The translations under genes were made by a program, and so were the position numbers. From the NCBI RefSeq assembly GCF_017355205.1, contig NZ_JADIJK010000014.1, forward strand, positions 1 through 64,000: a DNA stretch of 64,000 nucleotides. Direction: 5' to 3'. This DNA comes from Bacillus sp. SD088 (GTDB lineage Bacteria > Bacillota > Bacilli > Bacillales > Bacillaceae_C). Under the pieces are notes generated by a model. The model worked only from the letters and a program-made list of their open reading frames with translations, searched no databases and had not been told where the DNA came from. Shown piece after piece: positions 46,443-55,048 of this stretch (position 1 is the first letter of the stretch; each line of letters begins with the position of its first letter).

Positions 46443-46979
46443 ATGTTAATCAATGTAATGGATATGACAGTTCGTTTGTTGAAAGCAAATGCTGCAAATT
46501 TCTTAACACTTATCAATTTAGGATTAGGTAGTTTTGCCATTATAGCCTGTATCAACGGTCAATATCATTTAGGCTTACTCTTCATATTTATTGCTGCATT
46601 GGCTGATCGGTTCGATGGAATGACTGCCCGAAAGTTTCATATTGAATCTGATTTAGGAAAACAACTGGACTCAATGAGTGATATTATTTCATTTGGGGTC
46701 GCTCCTGCATTGTTATTATATCAGGGAATTCTTCATCTGTTTGGTTTTCCAGGAATATTTTTTACTGTTTTCTATATTGCTTGTGGAGCTTTTAGACTTG
46801 CTAGATTTAATATTACGGAAAATGAGGGGCATTTTACGGGACTTCCTATCACAGCCGCAGGATGTTTGCTTACACTGAGCTATCTTACTATTCCTTACCT
46901 ACCATCATACTCTTTTATTCTTATTAGCCTTCTTTTATCCATCATGATGATTAGTACTTTTACAATAAAAAAGGTTTAA
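46443..46979 (+). CDS. pssA: CDP-diacylglycerol-serine O-phosphatidyltransferase
   Basis: A 178-residue integral membrane enzyme making phosphatidylserine from CDP-diacylglycerol and serine. The CDP-alcohol phosphotransferase motif (DGxxAR...G...D...D) is visible as DRFDGMTARKFHIESDLGKQ followed by LDSMSD, around residues 60-85. About six membrane helices are present. The ATG has AAAGGAGGTG upstream. It provides the substrate for the divergently transcribed psd. A terminator hairpin follows directly. Confidence 0.95.
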   Translation: MLINVMDMTVRLLKANAANFLTLINLGLGSFAIIACINGQYHLGLLFIFIAALADRFDGMTARKFHIESDLGKQLDSMSDIISFGVAPALLLYQGILHLFGFPGIFFTVFYIACGAFRLARFNITENEGHFTGLPITAAGCLLTLSYLTIPYLPSYSFILISLLLSIMMISTFTIKKV

Positions 46980-46982
46980 TAT

Positions 46983-47015
46983 AAGCCGGTTCACCTCGAA
47001 AGAGTTGACCGGCTT
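46983..47015 (+). terminator. Terminator after pssA
   Basis: AAGCCGGTTCAC and GTTGACCGGCTT form the stem, followed by AATTT, 4 bp after the pssA stop. Confidence 0.7.
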
Positions 47016-47024
47016 AATTTAAAC

Positions 47025-47225
47025 CAACAGGATGTTGATCAGAACGGTGTTGCGACGTACAGGATGTATAAGTGAGACGAAGCGACAGGACCTCGCTATT
47101 TGAGTCTGTCGCCAGGACCGCAATTTTTGCCGTTCAACCTTATTATTTAAATTTGTACGTCGCTGAACAGGCGCTTACGCTTTTCTTGTCTAGCTACAGC
47201 GCCTAGCGACTAGCAAATTTACGGC
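47025..47225. repeat. Composite repeat between pssA and pepF
   Basis: This contains ACCAACAGGATGTTGATCAG, TTGCGACGTACAGGATGTAT, TGTCGCCAGGACCGC and a family A arm in reverse (CAGGCGCTTACGCTTTTCTT), then CAGCGCCTAGCGACTAG, which can pair with that arm. It shares modules with 28545-28600 and 40965-41138. Confidence 0.75.
47146..47190. repeat. 45-bp direct repeat, copy 1
   Basis: An exact 45-bp repeat beginning TTTAAATTTGTACGTCGCTG and ending CGCTTACGCTTTTCTTGTC. The second copy is at 47297-47341, 151 bp to the right. Confidence 0.9.
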
Positions 47226-47296
47226 TTCCTCCTACGATAAGTCAACATCGATTCGTCCTCTCTCCTCATCGTGTTTCCTTTATCTCGTCTGAACCC

Positions 47297-47341
47297 TTTA
47301 AATTTGTACGTCGCTGAACAGGCGCTTACGCTTTTCTTGTC
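47297..47341. repeat. 45-bp direct repeat, copy 2, overlapping the pepF stop
   Basis: Identical to the copy at 47146-47190. It includes the pepF stop codon (47326-47328) and the codons for the last four to five residues, TRKA. Confidence 0.9.
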
Positions 47342-49119
47342 ATCTTCATAAATTCTTTTACGTCTTGGACGCACAGTTGGATGCCTTGTTCCCAAAAGTC
47401 TTTTTTTGTTAGGTCGACATCTAGATGTTTTTTCGCGAGTTCTTCTACTGTCATGGCACCTGTATCCTGGAGAAGCGAGATATAGTTCTGTTCATAGCTT
47501 TTCCCTTCTTTTAACGCCTTGGCGTAAATGCCTAGCGAAAATAGATAACCAAAAGTATAAGGGAAATTGTAAAATGGTACGCCTGTGATAAAGAAATGTA
47601 ATTTTGAGGCCCAAAATTGCGGATGATATTCTTTTAGAGCATCGCCGTAGGCCTCTTTTTGTGCCTCTGTCATCAACTCATTTAGACGGTTTTTATTCAC
47701 AATTCCATTTTTACGTTCCTCATAGAAACGAGTTTCAAATAAAAAACGAGCGTGAATATTCATAAGCAGGGCAACAGACCGTTGAATTTTATCTTCTAAG
47801 AGAGCAAGCTTTTCATCATCATTTTGCGCTTCTTTCACAGATGCATCGGCAACAATCATTTCCGCAAATGTTGAGGCTGTTTCAGCTACATTCATCGCAT
47901 AATCACGATTAGCGGGATTCACCTCTTCTAGCACATAAGAATGAAACGCATGACCTAATTCATGAGCAAGGGTTGAGACATTTCCTGGTGTTCCAGAATA
48001 GGTCATAAAAATTCTTGATTGCTGACTATTTGGGAAAGACGTACAAAATCCTCCTGGCCGTTTGCCTGGGCGGTCCTCGGCTTCAATCCATCGCTCTGCA
48101 AAAGCCTTTTCCGTAAACTGAGGTAACTTATCTCCAAATTCACTAAAATGCTTTAAAATAAAATCTGCGCCTTCTTGATAGCTATATGTTTTATTGGATT
48201 TCCCAATCGGTGCATCTAAATCTTGCCAACTGAGCTGTTCAACACCTAGAATCTCTGCTTTACGTTGAAGAAACTCTACAAATGGTTGTTTATGAGCAGA
48301 AATCGTCTCCCACATTACATTTAAGGTCTCTTCACTCATCCGATTATATGTTAGAGCTTCTTTCAAAAAATCATCCCATTGTCTTTGGTGGTAAACAGAT
48401 AACCGAAAACCAGCAAGATGATTTAATGTATCCGCCAATACATCAGATTCTTGCTCCCATGATTCTTCCCAAGCAGTAAATATTTGTTGACGTACTTGCG
48501 GATCAGGAGACGAGAATTTATTGGCAGCTTGCCCAACAGATAGCTCCGTTATTTCTCCATTTTCTTCAAAGGGTATCTTTATTTTTCCGACAATCGTATC
48601 ATATAATTCTCCCCAGCCATGATAGCCATCTACACTTAATGCATGGATAAGAGCTTCCTGTTCTTGTGGTAACTTTTCAGATGCCTGTTGTCTTTTTTCA
48701 TTCAACACGAATGTGATTTCTTGAAAATCAGGCCTTTTTAATAAGCTTAGCCAAATATTTTCTTCGATCATGGATATTTTTTCATCGAATACGGTCAGAA
48801 GCGTTTCGAATTGGGCACGTAATGTTGTGACGATTCCACGCAATTCATTCGCCTTTGCATCGTTTAAATTTTGAGCTTGCAAACAACTGACAAATGCTCC
48901 TGCCTGTCCCATATTATCAGCGACGGTCTGCATATTTGCTAATAATTCCAAAAGCGACGTATCATTGTTGCTTGTCGGGATTGTCCAATGTTCAACATGA
49001 TCTTTAAATTGGTTCAATTGTGACTTCAAGCTTTGTAAATGTTTGGCAAATTGGGGTGATTCACTTCCCCCTTCGAAAAAAACTTCTAAGTCCCAAGTCT
49101 CTTCATAATGACTTCTCAA
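47326..49119 (-). CDS. pepF: Oligoendopeptidase F
   Basis: A 597-residue M3-family zinc metallopeptidase that cleaves oligopeptides in the cytoplasm. The zinc motif HELGHAFHSYVLEEVNP (HExxH) is around residue 390, with the downstream conserved ETASTFAEMIVAD giving the third ligand. The start is TTG, 7 bases after GGAGG. The stop codon and last residues come from a dispersed repeat copy. It stands alone between pssA and sigK. Confidence 0.96.
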   Translation of the reverse strand: MRSHYEETWDLEVFFEGGSESPQFAKHLQSLKSQLNQFKDHVEHWTIPTSNNDTSLLELLANMQTVADNMGQAGAFVSCLQAQNLNDAKANELRGIVTTLRAQFETLLTVFDEKISMIEENIWLSLLKRPDFQEITFVLNEKRQQASEKLPQEQEALIHALSVDGYHGWGELYDTIVGKIKIPFEENGEITELSVGQAANKFSSPDPQVRQQIFTAWEESWEQESDVLADTLNHLAGFRLSVYHQRQWDDFLKEALTYNRMSEETLNVMWETISAHKQPFVEFLQRKAEILGVEQLSWQDLDAPIGKSNKTYSYQEGADFILKHFSEFGDKLPQFTEKAFAERWIEAEDRPGKRPGGFCTSFPNSQQSRIFMTYSGTPGNVSTLAHELGHAFHSYVLEEVNPANRDYAMNVAETASTFAEMIVADASVKEAQNDDEKLALLEDKIQRSVALLMNIHARFLFETRFYEERKNGIVNKNRLNELMTEAQKEAYGDALKEYHPQFWASKLHFFITGVPFYNFPYTFGYLFSLGIYAKALKEGKSYEQNYISLLQDTGAMTVEELAKKHLDVDLTKKDFWEQGIQLCVQDVKEFMKMTRKA

Positions 49120-49280
49120 TATGATTCCTCCTCAACCTTGTCTTCCAATTCATTATAAAAGACTTATCCTATATTTCATAATTTTAGAGGTTCTTCAAGT
49201 TTTTAGTCTGGACAAGCAAAACTATTCAACTGGACTCATATACATGAGATATAGGCGAAAGCGGAGATGGAGGTGAGGAT

Positions 49281-50009
49281 TTGTCCGGGATACTAGCGGC
49301 AATTGGGTATTTATTCAAAGAGCTAATGTTCCTTGTTTCATATGTAAAAAATAACGCTTTTCCGCAACCTTTATCCCCAGAAAAAGAAAAACTCTACTTA
49401 GAACAAATGGCAGAAGGAGATGAAACAGCACGTAACCTTTTAATTGAACATAATTTACGGCTTGTTGCCCATATCGTAAAAAAGTTTGAAAATACTGGTG
49501 AAGATGCAGAAGATCTAATTTCTATCGGGACAATCGGATTGATTAAAGCAATTGAAAGTTATTCCTTCGGTAAGGGGACCAAATTGGCTACTTATGCTGC
49601 CAGATGTATTGAGAATGAAATCTTAATGCATCTTCGGGCATTAAAAAAAACAAAAAAAGATGTGTCATTACATGATCCAATTGGTCATGACAAAGAAGGG
49701 AATGAAATTTCCTTGATCGATGTTTTAAAGTCAGAACTGGAGGATGTATTTGACACCATTCAATTAAACATGGAATTAGAACGAGTAAAAAAATATATTG
49801 ACGTTTTGGATGAGAGAGAAAAACAAGTGATTGTCGGCCGCTTTGGACTAAACTTAAAAAAAGAAAGAACACAGAGAGAAATTGCAAAGGAGTTAGGAAT
49901 ATCAAGAAGCTATGTATCACGAATTGAAAAACGAGCGTTGATGAAAATGTTCCATGAATTTTATAGGGCAGAGAGAGAAAAACTCAAAAAAACGCAGGGA
50001 GATGATTGA
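49281..50009 (+). CDS. sigK: RNA polymerase sporulation factor sigma-K (pro-sigma-K)
   Basis: A 242-residue late mother-cell sigma factor, made as an inactive precursor. Residues 1-20 are the membrane-associated pro-sequence, and cleavage by SpoIVFB is expected before [10 protein letters not shown], as in B. subtilis. Region 2 includes [20 protein letters not shown] and [17 protein letters not shown], and region 4 ends with [22 protein letters not shown]. The start is TTG with GGAGGTGAGG upstream. The gene is uninterrupted: the skin element that splits it in B. subtilis is absent. Confidence 0.98.
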   Translation: MSGILAAIGYLFKELMFLVSYVKNNAFPQPLSPEKEKLYLEQMAEGDETARNLLIEHNLRLVAHIVKKFENTGEDAEDLISIGTIGLIKAIESYSFGKGTKLATYAARCIENEILMHLRALKKTKKDVSLHDPIGHDKEGNEISLIDVLKSELEDVFDTIQLNMELERVKKYIDVLDEREKQVIVGRFGLNLKKERTQREIAKELGISRSYVSRIEKRALMKMFHEFYRAEREKLKKTQGDD

Positions 50010-50056
50010 GGTTCCACTTTATAAAGGGTTATAATATTATGTTTTTCATTACAGTA

Positions 50057-50150
50057 CGACTGGGACATAAGTATTCTCATCAAAGAAAAAACCGAACAAG
50101 TATGTGCATATACCTCTACTTCGGAAATATACTTCGCTTTCCGCTGGTCA
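50057..50150. repeat. Partial family C repeat
   Basis: GACTGGGACATAAGTATTC, then AAAAAACCGAACAAGTATG and CGGAAATATACTTCGCTTTC match the left half of the copy at 61657-61842. The right half is missing. The following 50151-50340 holds no recognisable gene. Confidence 0.7.
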
Positions 50151-50344
50151 TGGAATAGATACATTTCAGCAGCTTGTTCAACAAGCTACAATGGCAACCT
50201 TATCCTTTTTGGGATGGGTTGCTTTCTTAACTTATAATAGTAATCCACTATATGATTCGATGCTTTTTTTGTTGACGAATCATGTTCCGAACGATGTGAA
50301 GATTACTTAAAGCGCATTATGCAAGTACATCCGTGTACAGAAAT

Positions 50345-50380
50345 AGTGGGCAAAGTCATTCGTCAATGACTTTACCCACT
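50345..50380. terminator. Hairpin between sigK and mtnN
   Basis: AGTGGGCAAAGTCATT and AATGACTTTACCCACT form a 16-bp stem with a CGTC loop and one G-U-type mismatch. No strong T run follows on either side. It lies between convergent genes and probably ends both transcripts. Confidence 0.6.
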
Positions 50381-50401
50381 AATCTTAGTATGTTTTATAG
50401 T

Positions 50402-51097
50402 TCAGGATATTTCCTTGATCATTTCTACTACAAGCTGAGCGGAATGAACAGCAGCAGTCTCAAGGAATTGGTCAAATGAAATATTAGAATCTTTCCCTGC
50501 TATATCAGATAAAGATCGGATGACGACGAAAGGAACATCAAATTGCGATGCTACTTGTGCAATCGCAGCTCCTTCCATCTCAACCGCATAAAGATCCTGA
50601 AATTGTTGACGAACGAACTCCACTCTTTCAGGGTCATTCATAAATGAATCACCTGTTGCAATTAGTCCTTCTACTGTCTGAATCTCGTCAATTTTCTCAG
50701 CGGCTCTTACCGCCTTTTCTACAAGAAAAGCATCTGCCTTAAAAGCAGGTGGCATTTGTGGAACTTGACCATATTCATACCCAAAAATAGTGGCATCAAC
50801 ATCATGATGGCGAACCTCTGTTGAGATCACTAAATCTCCAATATTTAAGTCAGGATGATAACCACCAGCAGAACCAGTGTTAATCACAATATCTGGTTTG
50901 AATCTTTCCAATAATATCGATGTTGACATTGCTGCATTGACTTTCCCAATTCCAGATTTCAACAAGATTACTTGCTTGTCCTCTATTTTCCCAACTGTAA
51001 ACTCACAATTAGCAACAATCTCTGTTTTTATATCGACCATTTGCTTTCTTAATATCGAAACCTCTTCCTCCATTGCACCGATGATTGAAATGATCAT
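50402..51097 (-). CDS. mtnN: 5'-methylthioadenosine/S-adenosylhomocysteine nucleosidase
   Basis: A 231-residue nucleosidase that releases adenine from methylthioadenosine and S-adenosylhomocysteine (methyl cycle and AI-2 precursor). Sequences include [36 protein letters not shown], the substrate-site [12 protein letters not shown], and [10 protein letters not shown] with the catalytic aspartate. The ATG has GGGG upstream. In B. subtilis it follows yrrT and precedes mccA-mccB; here it follows yrrS directly and is last before the sigK side. Confidence 0.96.
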   Translation of the reverse strand: MIISIIGAMEEEVSILRKQMVDIKTEIVANCEFTVGKIEDKQVILLKSGIGKVNAAMSTSILLERFKPDIVINTGSAGGYHPDLNIGDLVISTEVRHHDVDATIFGYEYGQVPQMPPAFKADAFLVEKAVRAAEKIDEIQTVEGLIATGDSFMNDPERVEFVRQQFQDLYAVEMEGAAIAQVASQFDVPFVVIRSLSDIAGKDSNISFDQFLETAAVHSAQLVVEMIKEIS

Positions 51098-51113
51098 GCT
51101 GCATACCCCATTC

Positions 51114-51767
51114 CTATTCTTGACCTTTATCGTTTTCGATTAACTTCTTCACTTCTGTCGGTTTCCATCCCTCGCCATCAACCCATTCAAGATATACCCG
51201 ATAAGCTTCATCTGGCTTACTTGATTCAGATACTGTCATAATAGCTTGACTTCCTGTATCGTCCCCTTTTCTAGTCCACCAATTTGTCATACTGTCCGGG
51301 GAAATTCCAATGGCATAGGCAGCAGCCTTCTCTTTTTCATTCCAATCTGTCGATCCCATTTCCGAAGAATATTGATGCTCACCTGATTGTTCTGTGCCAA
51401 CTGGCTCCCATGAAGGATCTTTGATCACTTTATCAACATTTGCTTCATCACTATCCTCTTCAATTACCTCTTCGTCTTCTGCATTCTCATCAGTTTCTTT
51501 CTCTTCATCCGCATCTTCTTTTTCTCCTGCTTTATCTGTTTTGTCTTGCTTATCATCTGATTGTTGATTTTCCTTTGTTTGTGCTTCTGTTTTAGCTGCT
51601 TCTTTCATTTCTTTCTCTGTCTTACTATCTGTTAGGAAAATATTGCCACCTACTATCAGAATAAGAATGACTACAATCGCAATCAATGTATTTAGTACAA
51701 TATTTGTTTTCCTTCGTTTTGCACGTTGTTCATAACGTGAATTAATTCGATTAAATTTATCTGGCAT
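51114..51767 (-). CDS. yrrS: DUF1510-family protein YrrS
   Basis: A 217-residue protein with a short basic cytoplasmic N-terminus, one membrane helix at about 25-45 ([18 protein letters not shown]), a long Glu/Lys/Asp-rich low-complexity stretch (about 60-120) and a conserved C-terminal DUF1510 domain with [20 protein letters not shown] and WWTRKG. The function is unknown; the fixed pairing with pbpI suggests a cell-wall role. I chose the ATG at 51767, after GGGGTGG; the frame opens three codons earlier. Confidence 0.93.
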   Translation of the reverse strand: MPDKFNRINSRYEQRAKRRKTNIVLNTLIAIVVILILIVGGNIFLTDSKTEKEMKEAAKTEAQTKENQQSDDKQDKTDKAGEKEDADEEKETDENAEDEEVIEEDSDEANVDKVIKDPSWEPVGTEQSGEHQYSSEMGSTDWNEKEKAAAYAIGISPDSMTNWWTRKGDDTGSQAIMTVSESSKPDEAYRVYLEWVDGEGWKPTEVKKLIENDKGQE

Positions 51768-51846
51768 ATAATCCACCCCATTTCCATTGTCTATATCATA
51801 TCATGGACAGGAAAAAACGTGAATTAAATTTTCTCTTATTTGCTAT

Positions 51847-53574
51847 TCAATTTTCTTCCTCATGGATCATCTCAACTAAATCAGCATAAAGACTTGTTAC
51901 TGAGCCTTGATCATCTTTCACCCCTAAATTAACCGTCACAAGAACGTATTTGGGATTTTCAAAAGGAAAATAACCAGCAAACCATTTGTTATACAACTGC
52001 TCATCCTCAGCTTGCATACCTGTTTGTGCTGTACCGCTCTTCCCTGCCACATCATAAGGGAGATTTTGAAAATAAGCACCCGTTCCTTCTGGATCTGTTA
52101 CAACTTTTCGAAGTAATTGCTGCATTTTTTGTGCAGTAGCAGTTGAAATCGATATGTCTTTTTTATCCTGGGCAGGAAATTCAAACATTGAGCTTCCGTC
52201 CGCATATTGAATCTCAGATGCAATCCTAATCGATTTCCCTTTCCCTCCCCTTGCAATCGTCGCCATCATATTGGCAACTCCGATTGGTGAGACACGAACC
52301 TCATGCTGGCCAATTCCAGTTTGCGAAATAAAATTATGGTCAACTTGATCATGATTTTGCAAAAATATTCTTCCTGTAGAAGCTGTAAATTGTTTAAAGT
52401 CATTCAGATAAAAAACATTCCCCTCCCAGCTCTGAGCTCCAATTAAACCTAATTTCTCGGCATAAGCTTCTAATAAATGGGGGTCCTTGTCCTGAATTTT
52501 ATTGGCAAGTTCCGCAAATGTACGATTGCAACTACGCGCAAAGCTATCTTCTATATTCAACTCACCTAATTGGCGCTTAGCACTATCGCCCCTAATATCA
52601 AGATTACAATTAAAATGGTCCGAATTCGTTATTAATCCTTCTTCAAACGCCGCTGTAGCCACAACTGTTTTAAATATAGACCCTGGAATCTGCGCTTCAA
52701 ACATTTGATTGACCACCCCTTTATCATCAAAAGGGCTTTGACTGTTAAGAACAGGACGAGATGCATCCGCAATCACTGTACCTGCTTCGATATCCAATAA
52801 AATAGCCCCACCATTTTCAACTTCATATTGATCTAGTAGCGATTCCATTTTTTCTTGTATCGTTCGATCAATCGTCGTTTTCACATTAAGGGGATAATAC
52901 GGATTATTCTCACCTGTATATTTGACATCAACGCCAAACAAAGGGTTCCCTATTGCATCCACATGAAAAATTAACTTCGTCGGTGTATCAGGTAATAAAA
53001 ATTCATCAAATTGCTCTTGTAAGCCGGTAACTCCTATTTTTAAATCACTGATATTTTTTTCCGGATATCTTTCTTTGAGTTTTTCATTATTTTCACCAAC
53101 TACACCAATAAGTTGGGCTGCCGGTAATGTATCAGGAATCCATTTTCGTTTTAAGGAAACAACTCCAGGAATATTTAATTCGTTGATCTTATTAGCTTGT
53201 AACTCGGTTAATTCCCCATAAATAAAAGGAGATGCAGCATTCTCTATTTTCGCTGTTAACTGCTTTGATGGAACTTGTAAAATTTCAGCTACTCCGTTTT
53301 GATCCCACTCAATCCCTTTTAAAAAAGGGAATAACACCAGAACCATCTCTTCACGATGTGAAAGTGGCTTATCCTCTGAATCTAAAAACAGTCCGCGTCC
53401 ATCATCAATGAATACTTGCTGTGTCCTTTGCTTCACACTTTCTTCAAAAAGATTAACCTCATGTTTCGAAAAATTTTCGGTTTGAAATAATTGAATTTGC
53501 ATTAATCTTCCTAATAATAGTCCTAATCCTAATAGAATACTGATTGATAAAAAGACAACACGTTTCTTGCTCAT
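51847..53574 (-). CDS. pbpI: Class B penicillin-binding protein PbpI
   Basis: A 575-residue penicillin-binding protein with an N-terminal membrane anchor (VVFLSISILLGLGLLLGRL), a PBP dimerisation domain and a transpeptidase domain. Active-site motifs are SIFK (SxxK, within GSIFKTVVAT), SCN (SxN, within FARSCNRTF) and KSG (KTG-type, within GKSGTAQTG). In B. subtilis pbpI (yrrR) is a sigma-F-dependent sporulation gene beside yrrS. Here it leads a pbpI-yrrS-mtnN unit downstream of the greA terminator. Confidence 0.94.
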   Translation of the reverse strand: MSKKRVVFLSISILLGLGLLLGRLMQIQLFQTENFSKHEVNLFEESVKQRTQQVFIDDGRGLFLDSEDKPLSHREEMVLVLFPFLKGIEWDQNGVAEILQVPSKQLTAKIENAASPFIYGELTELQANKINELNIPGVVSLKRKWIPDTLPAAQLIGVVGENNEKLKERYPEKNISDLKIGVTGLQEQFDEFLLPDTPTKLIFHVDAIGNPLFGVDVKYTGENNPYYPLNVKTTIDRTIQEKMESLLDQYEVENGGAILLDIEAGTVIADASRPVLNSQSPFDDKGVVNQMFEAQIPGSIFKTVVATAAFEEGLITNSDHFNCNLDIRGDSAKRQLGELNIEDSFARSCNRTFAELANKIQDKDPHLLEAYAEKLGLIGAQSWEGNVFYLNDFKQFTASTGRIFLQNHDQVDHNFISQTGIGQHEVRVSPIGVANMMATIARGGKGKSIRIASEIQYADGSSMFEFPAQDKKDISISTATAQKMQQLLRKVVTDPEGTGAYFQNLPYDVAGKSGTAQTGMQAEDEQLYNKWFAGYFPFENPKYVLVTVNLGVKDDQGSVTSLYADLVEMIHEEEN

Positions 53575-53682
53575 GCAACCACCTCAAGAACAGTGTTGCC
53601 TTTTTAACAATTAATCAACCTATAGCTGGAAAATAAAGGGTAAATTGTCGCTTCCATCACCAGCCAAAGAACTATTGAAGAA

Positions 53683-53724
53683 GGAGCCTCCCAAAAGTCC
53701 ATTAACTGACTTATGAGAGGCTCC
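53683..53724. terminator. Terminator between greA and pbpI
   Basis: GGAGCCTC / GAGGCTCC, with an inner pairing AAAAGTCC / GGACTTTT-like and GACTTATG, forms a long hairpin 12 bp after greA. T-rich sequence follows on the plus strand; on the minus strand the tail is TTCTTC, so efficiency for greA is uncertain. Confidence 0.6.
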
Positions 53725-53735
53725 TCTTTTATTCT

Positions 53736-54212
53736 TTATTGAATTGAAACAAGTCTTACTTTCATTTCTCCTCCAGGTGTTTGCACATTCACTTCTTGAT
53801 CTACCTTATGGCCCAATAAACTTTTGGCGATTGGAGAATCGTTGGATATTTTTCCTTCAAACGGATCTGCTTCCGCACTTCCAACAATCGTATACGTTTC
53901 TTCGTCACCATCAGGAAGTTCAATAAATGTGACCGTTTTCCCTAATGTGACCGTATCTGAATTCAGATCATCATCCTCAATGATTTTCGCATTACGGATC
54001 ATATTTTCTAAAGTTGTGATACGTCCCTCTACAAAAGCTTGTTCTTCTTTTGCAGAATCGTATTCCGAATTCTCAGATAGATCTCCAAAACTACGAGCAA
54101 TTTTAATACGTTCCACAACTTCTTTTCTTTTAACCGTTTTTAATTCTTCTAGTTCTTGTTCAAGTCTTTCTTTACCTTCTTCTGTCATTGGGTAAACCTT
54201 TTCGACAGCCAT
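53736..54212 (-). CDS. greA: Transcription elongation factor GreA
   Basis: A 158-residue factor that rescues backtracked RNA polymerase by stimulating transcript cleavage. The N-terminal coiled coil has the catalytic acidic tip in [20 protein letters not shown], and the C-terminal domain includes [21 protein letters not shown] chose the ATG at 54212, aligned with B. subtilis ([13 protein letters not shown]), after AAGGAGTG; the frame opens three codons earlier. In B. subtilis udk, yrrO and yrrN separate greA from yrrM; they are missing here. Confidence 0.97.
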   Translation of the reverse strand: MAVEKVYPMTEEGKERLEQELEELKTVKRKEVVERIKIARSFGDLSENSEYDSAKEEQAFVEGRITTLENMIRNAKIIEDDDLNSDTVTLGKTVTFIELPDGDEETYTIVGSAEADPFEGKISNDSPIAKSLLGHKVDQEVNVQTPGGEMKVRLVSIQ

Positions 54213-54273
54213 TCCCTTCACTCCTTATCTGTTTAAAACCTCTATATATTAAATATTGAATGTATACATGATA

Positions 54274-54295
54274 ACGCGCCTATTTAGAGGCGCGC
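54274..54295. terminator. GC-rich hairpin between trmR and greA
   Basis: CGCGCC / GGCGCG with a short loop lies in the trmR-greA gap. No T run follows on the minus strand, so termination is uncertain. Confidence 0.4.
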
Positions 54296-54406
54296 ATGTT
54301 CTTCATGTGAGTACATGTATATATAGTATCTATGCTATATTATTACAAAAATAACTTTTGTTCAAGATAGGCTTATCTTTACACAATTACAAATGAATAT
54401 CAATAT

Positions 54407-55048
54407 TTATACTTTCCGACTCACTGCCAAGCCATCCCCAACCGGGAGAATAACTGTTTCAAATTCATTTTGGCTCATTAACCATTGATTAAAATTTTCC
54501 AGCTTTTCTGCTATTTTTGTCAATCTTTTATTTTCCCCAATAGTTGGATCTGCTACTAATCCTCTGAATAAAACATTATCAATATAAACACATCCTGATG
54601 GTGCCAGTAAATCGCTGTACATTTCAAAGAATTTTTTATATTGTCCCTTCGCAGCATCAATAAATATAGTATCAAAGGGACCATATATGCTCACTGTTTC
54701 AAAAACATCTAATGCATTTCCATGGATGATGTTGATTCTTTCTTTAAAACCAGCTTGTTGGATATAATATTGAGCTCTTTCCACCTTTGATTCGTCGATT
54801 TCTATGGTGACGATCTGGCTATCCGCTAAAGCCTCTACCATTCTAAGAGCGGAATATCCAATAGCTGTGCCGATCTCCAAAATGCGTTTCGGTTTTTGGA
54901 GCTTCATCATGTGTAACATCACTTCTATACCGGCTAAATCCATAATAGGAACATGTTCATCTTTGGCATATTGCTCCATCTCATAAAAAATACTTGGACG
55001 AGTGCCCATAAGAGAGTGGAGATAATTTCTTACCGATTCATCTATCAC
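54407..55048 (-). CDS. trmR: tRNA 5-hydroxyuridine methyltransferase TrmR
   Basis: A 213-residue SAM-dependent methyltransferase with O-methyltransferase family-3 features: ILEIGTAIGYSALRM (SAM motif, about 60-74), VTIEIDESKVERA, and DTIFIDAAKGQYKKFFEMYSDLL with metal-binding aspartates. Family knowledge: B. subtilis YrrM (TrmR) methylates 5-hydroxyuridine at tRNA position 34. It overlaps mltG by 4 bp, indicating coupled translation in a mltG-trmR unit. Confidence 0.93.
   Translation of the reverse strand: MIDESVRNYLHSLMGTRPSIFYEMEQYAKDEHVPIMDLAGIEVMLHMMKLQKPKRILEIGTAIGYSALRMVEALADSQIVTIEIDESKVERAQYYIQQAGFKERINIIHGNALDVFETVSIYGPFDTIFIDAAKGQYKKFFEMYSDLLAPSGCVYIDNVLFRGLVADPTIGENKRLTKIAEKLENFNQWLMSQNEFETVILPVGDGLAVSRKV

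Noticed and set aside
49201-49260. Sigma-E promoter for sigK
   Set aside because: CATATACAT resembles the -10 box but carries an extra base, and no matching -35 is present at the right distance.
50104-50310. Plus-strand open frame of 68 codons after sigK
   Set aside because: Its first third is family C repeat sequence, and no start signal or family is visible.
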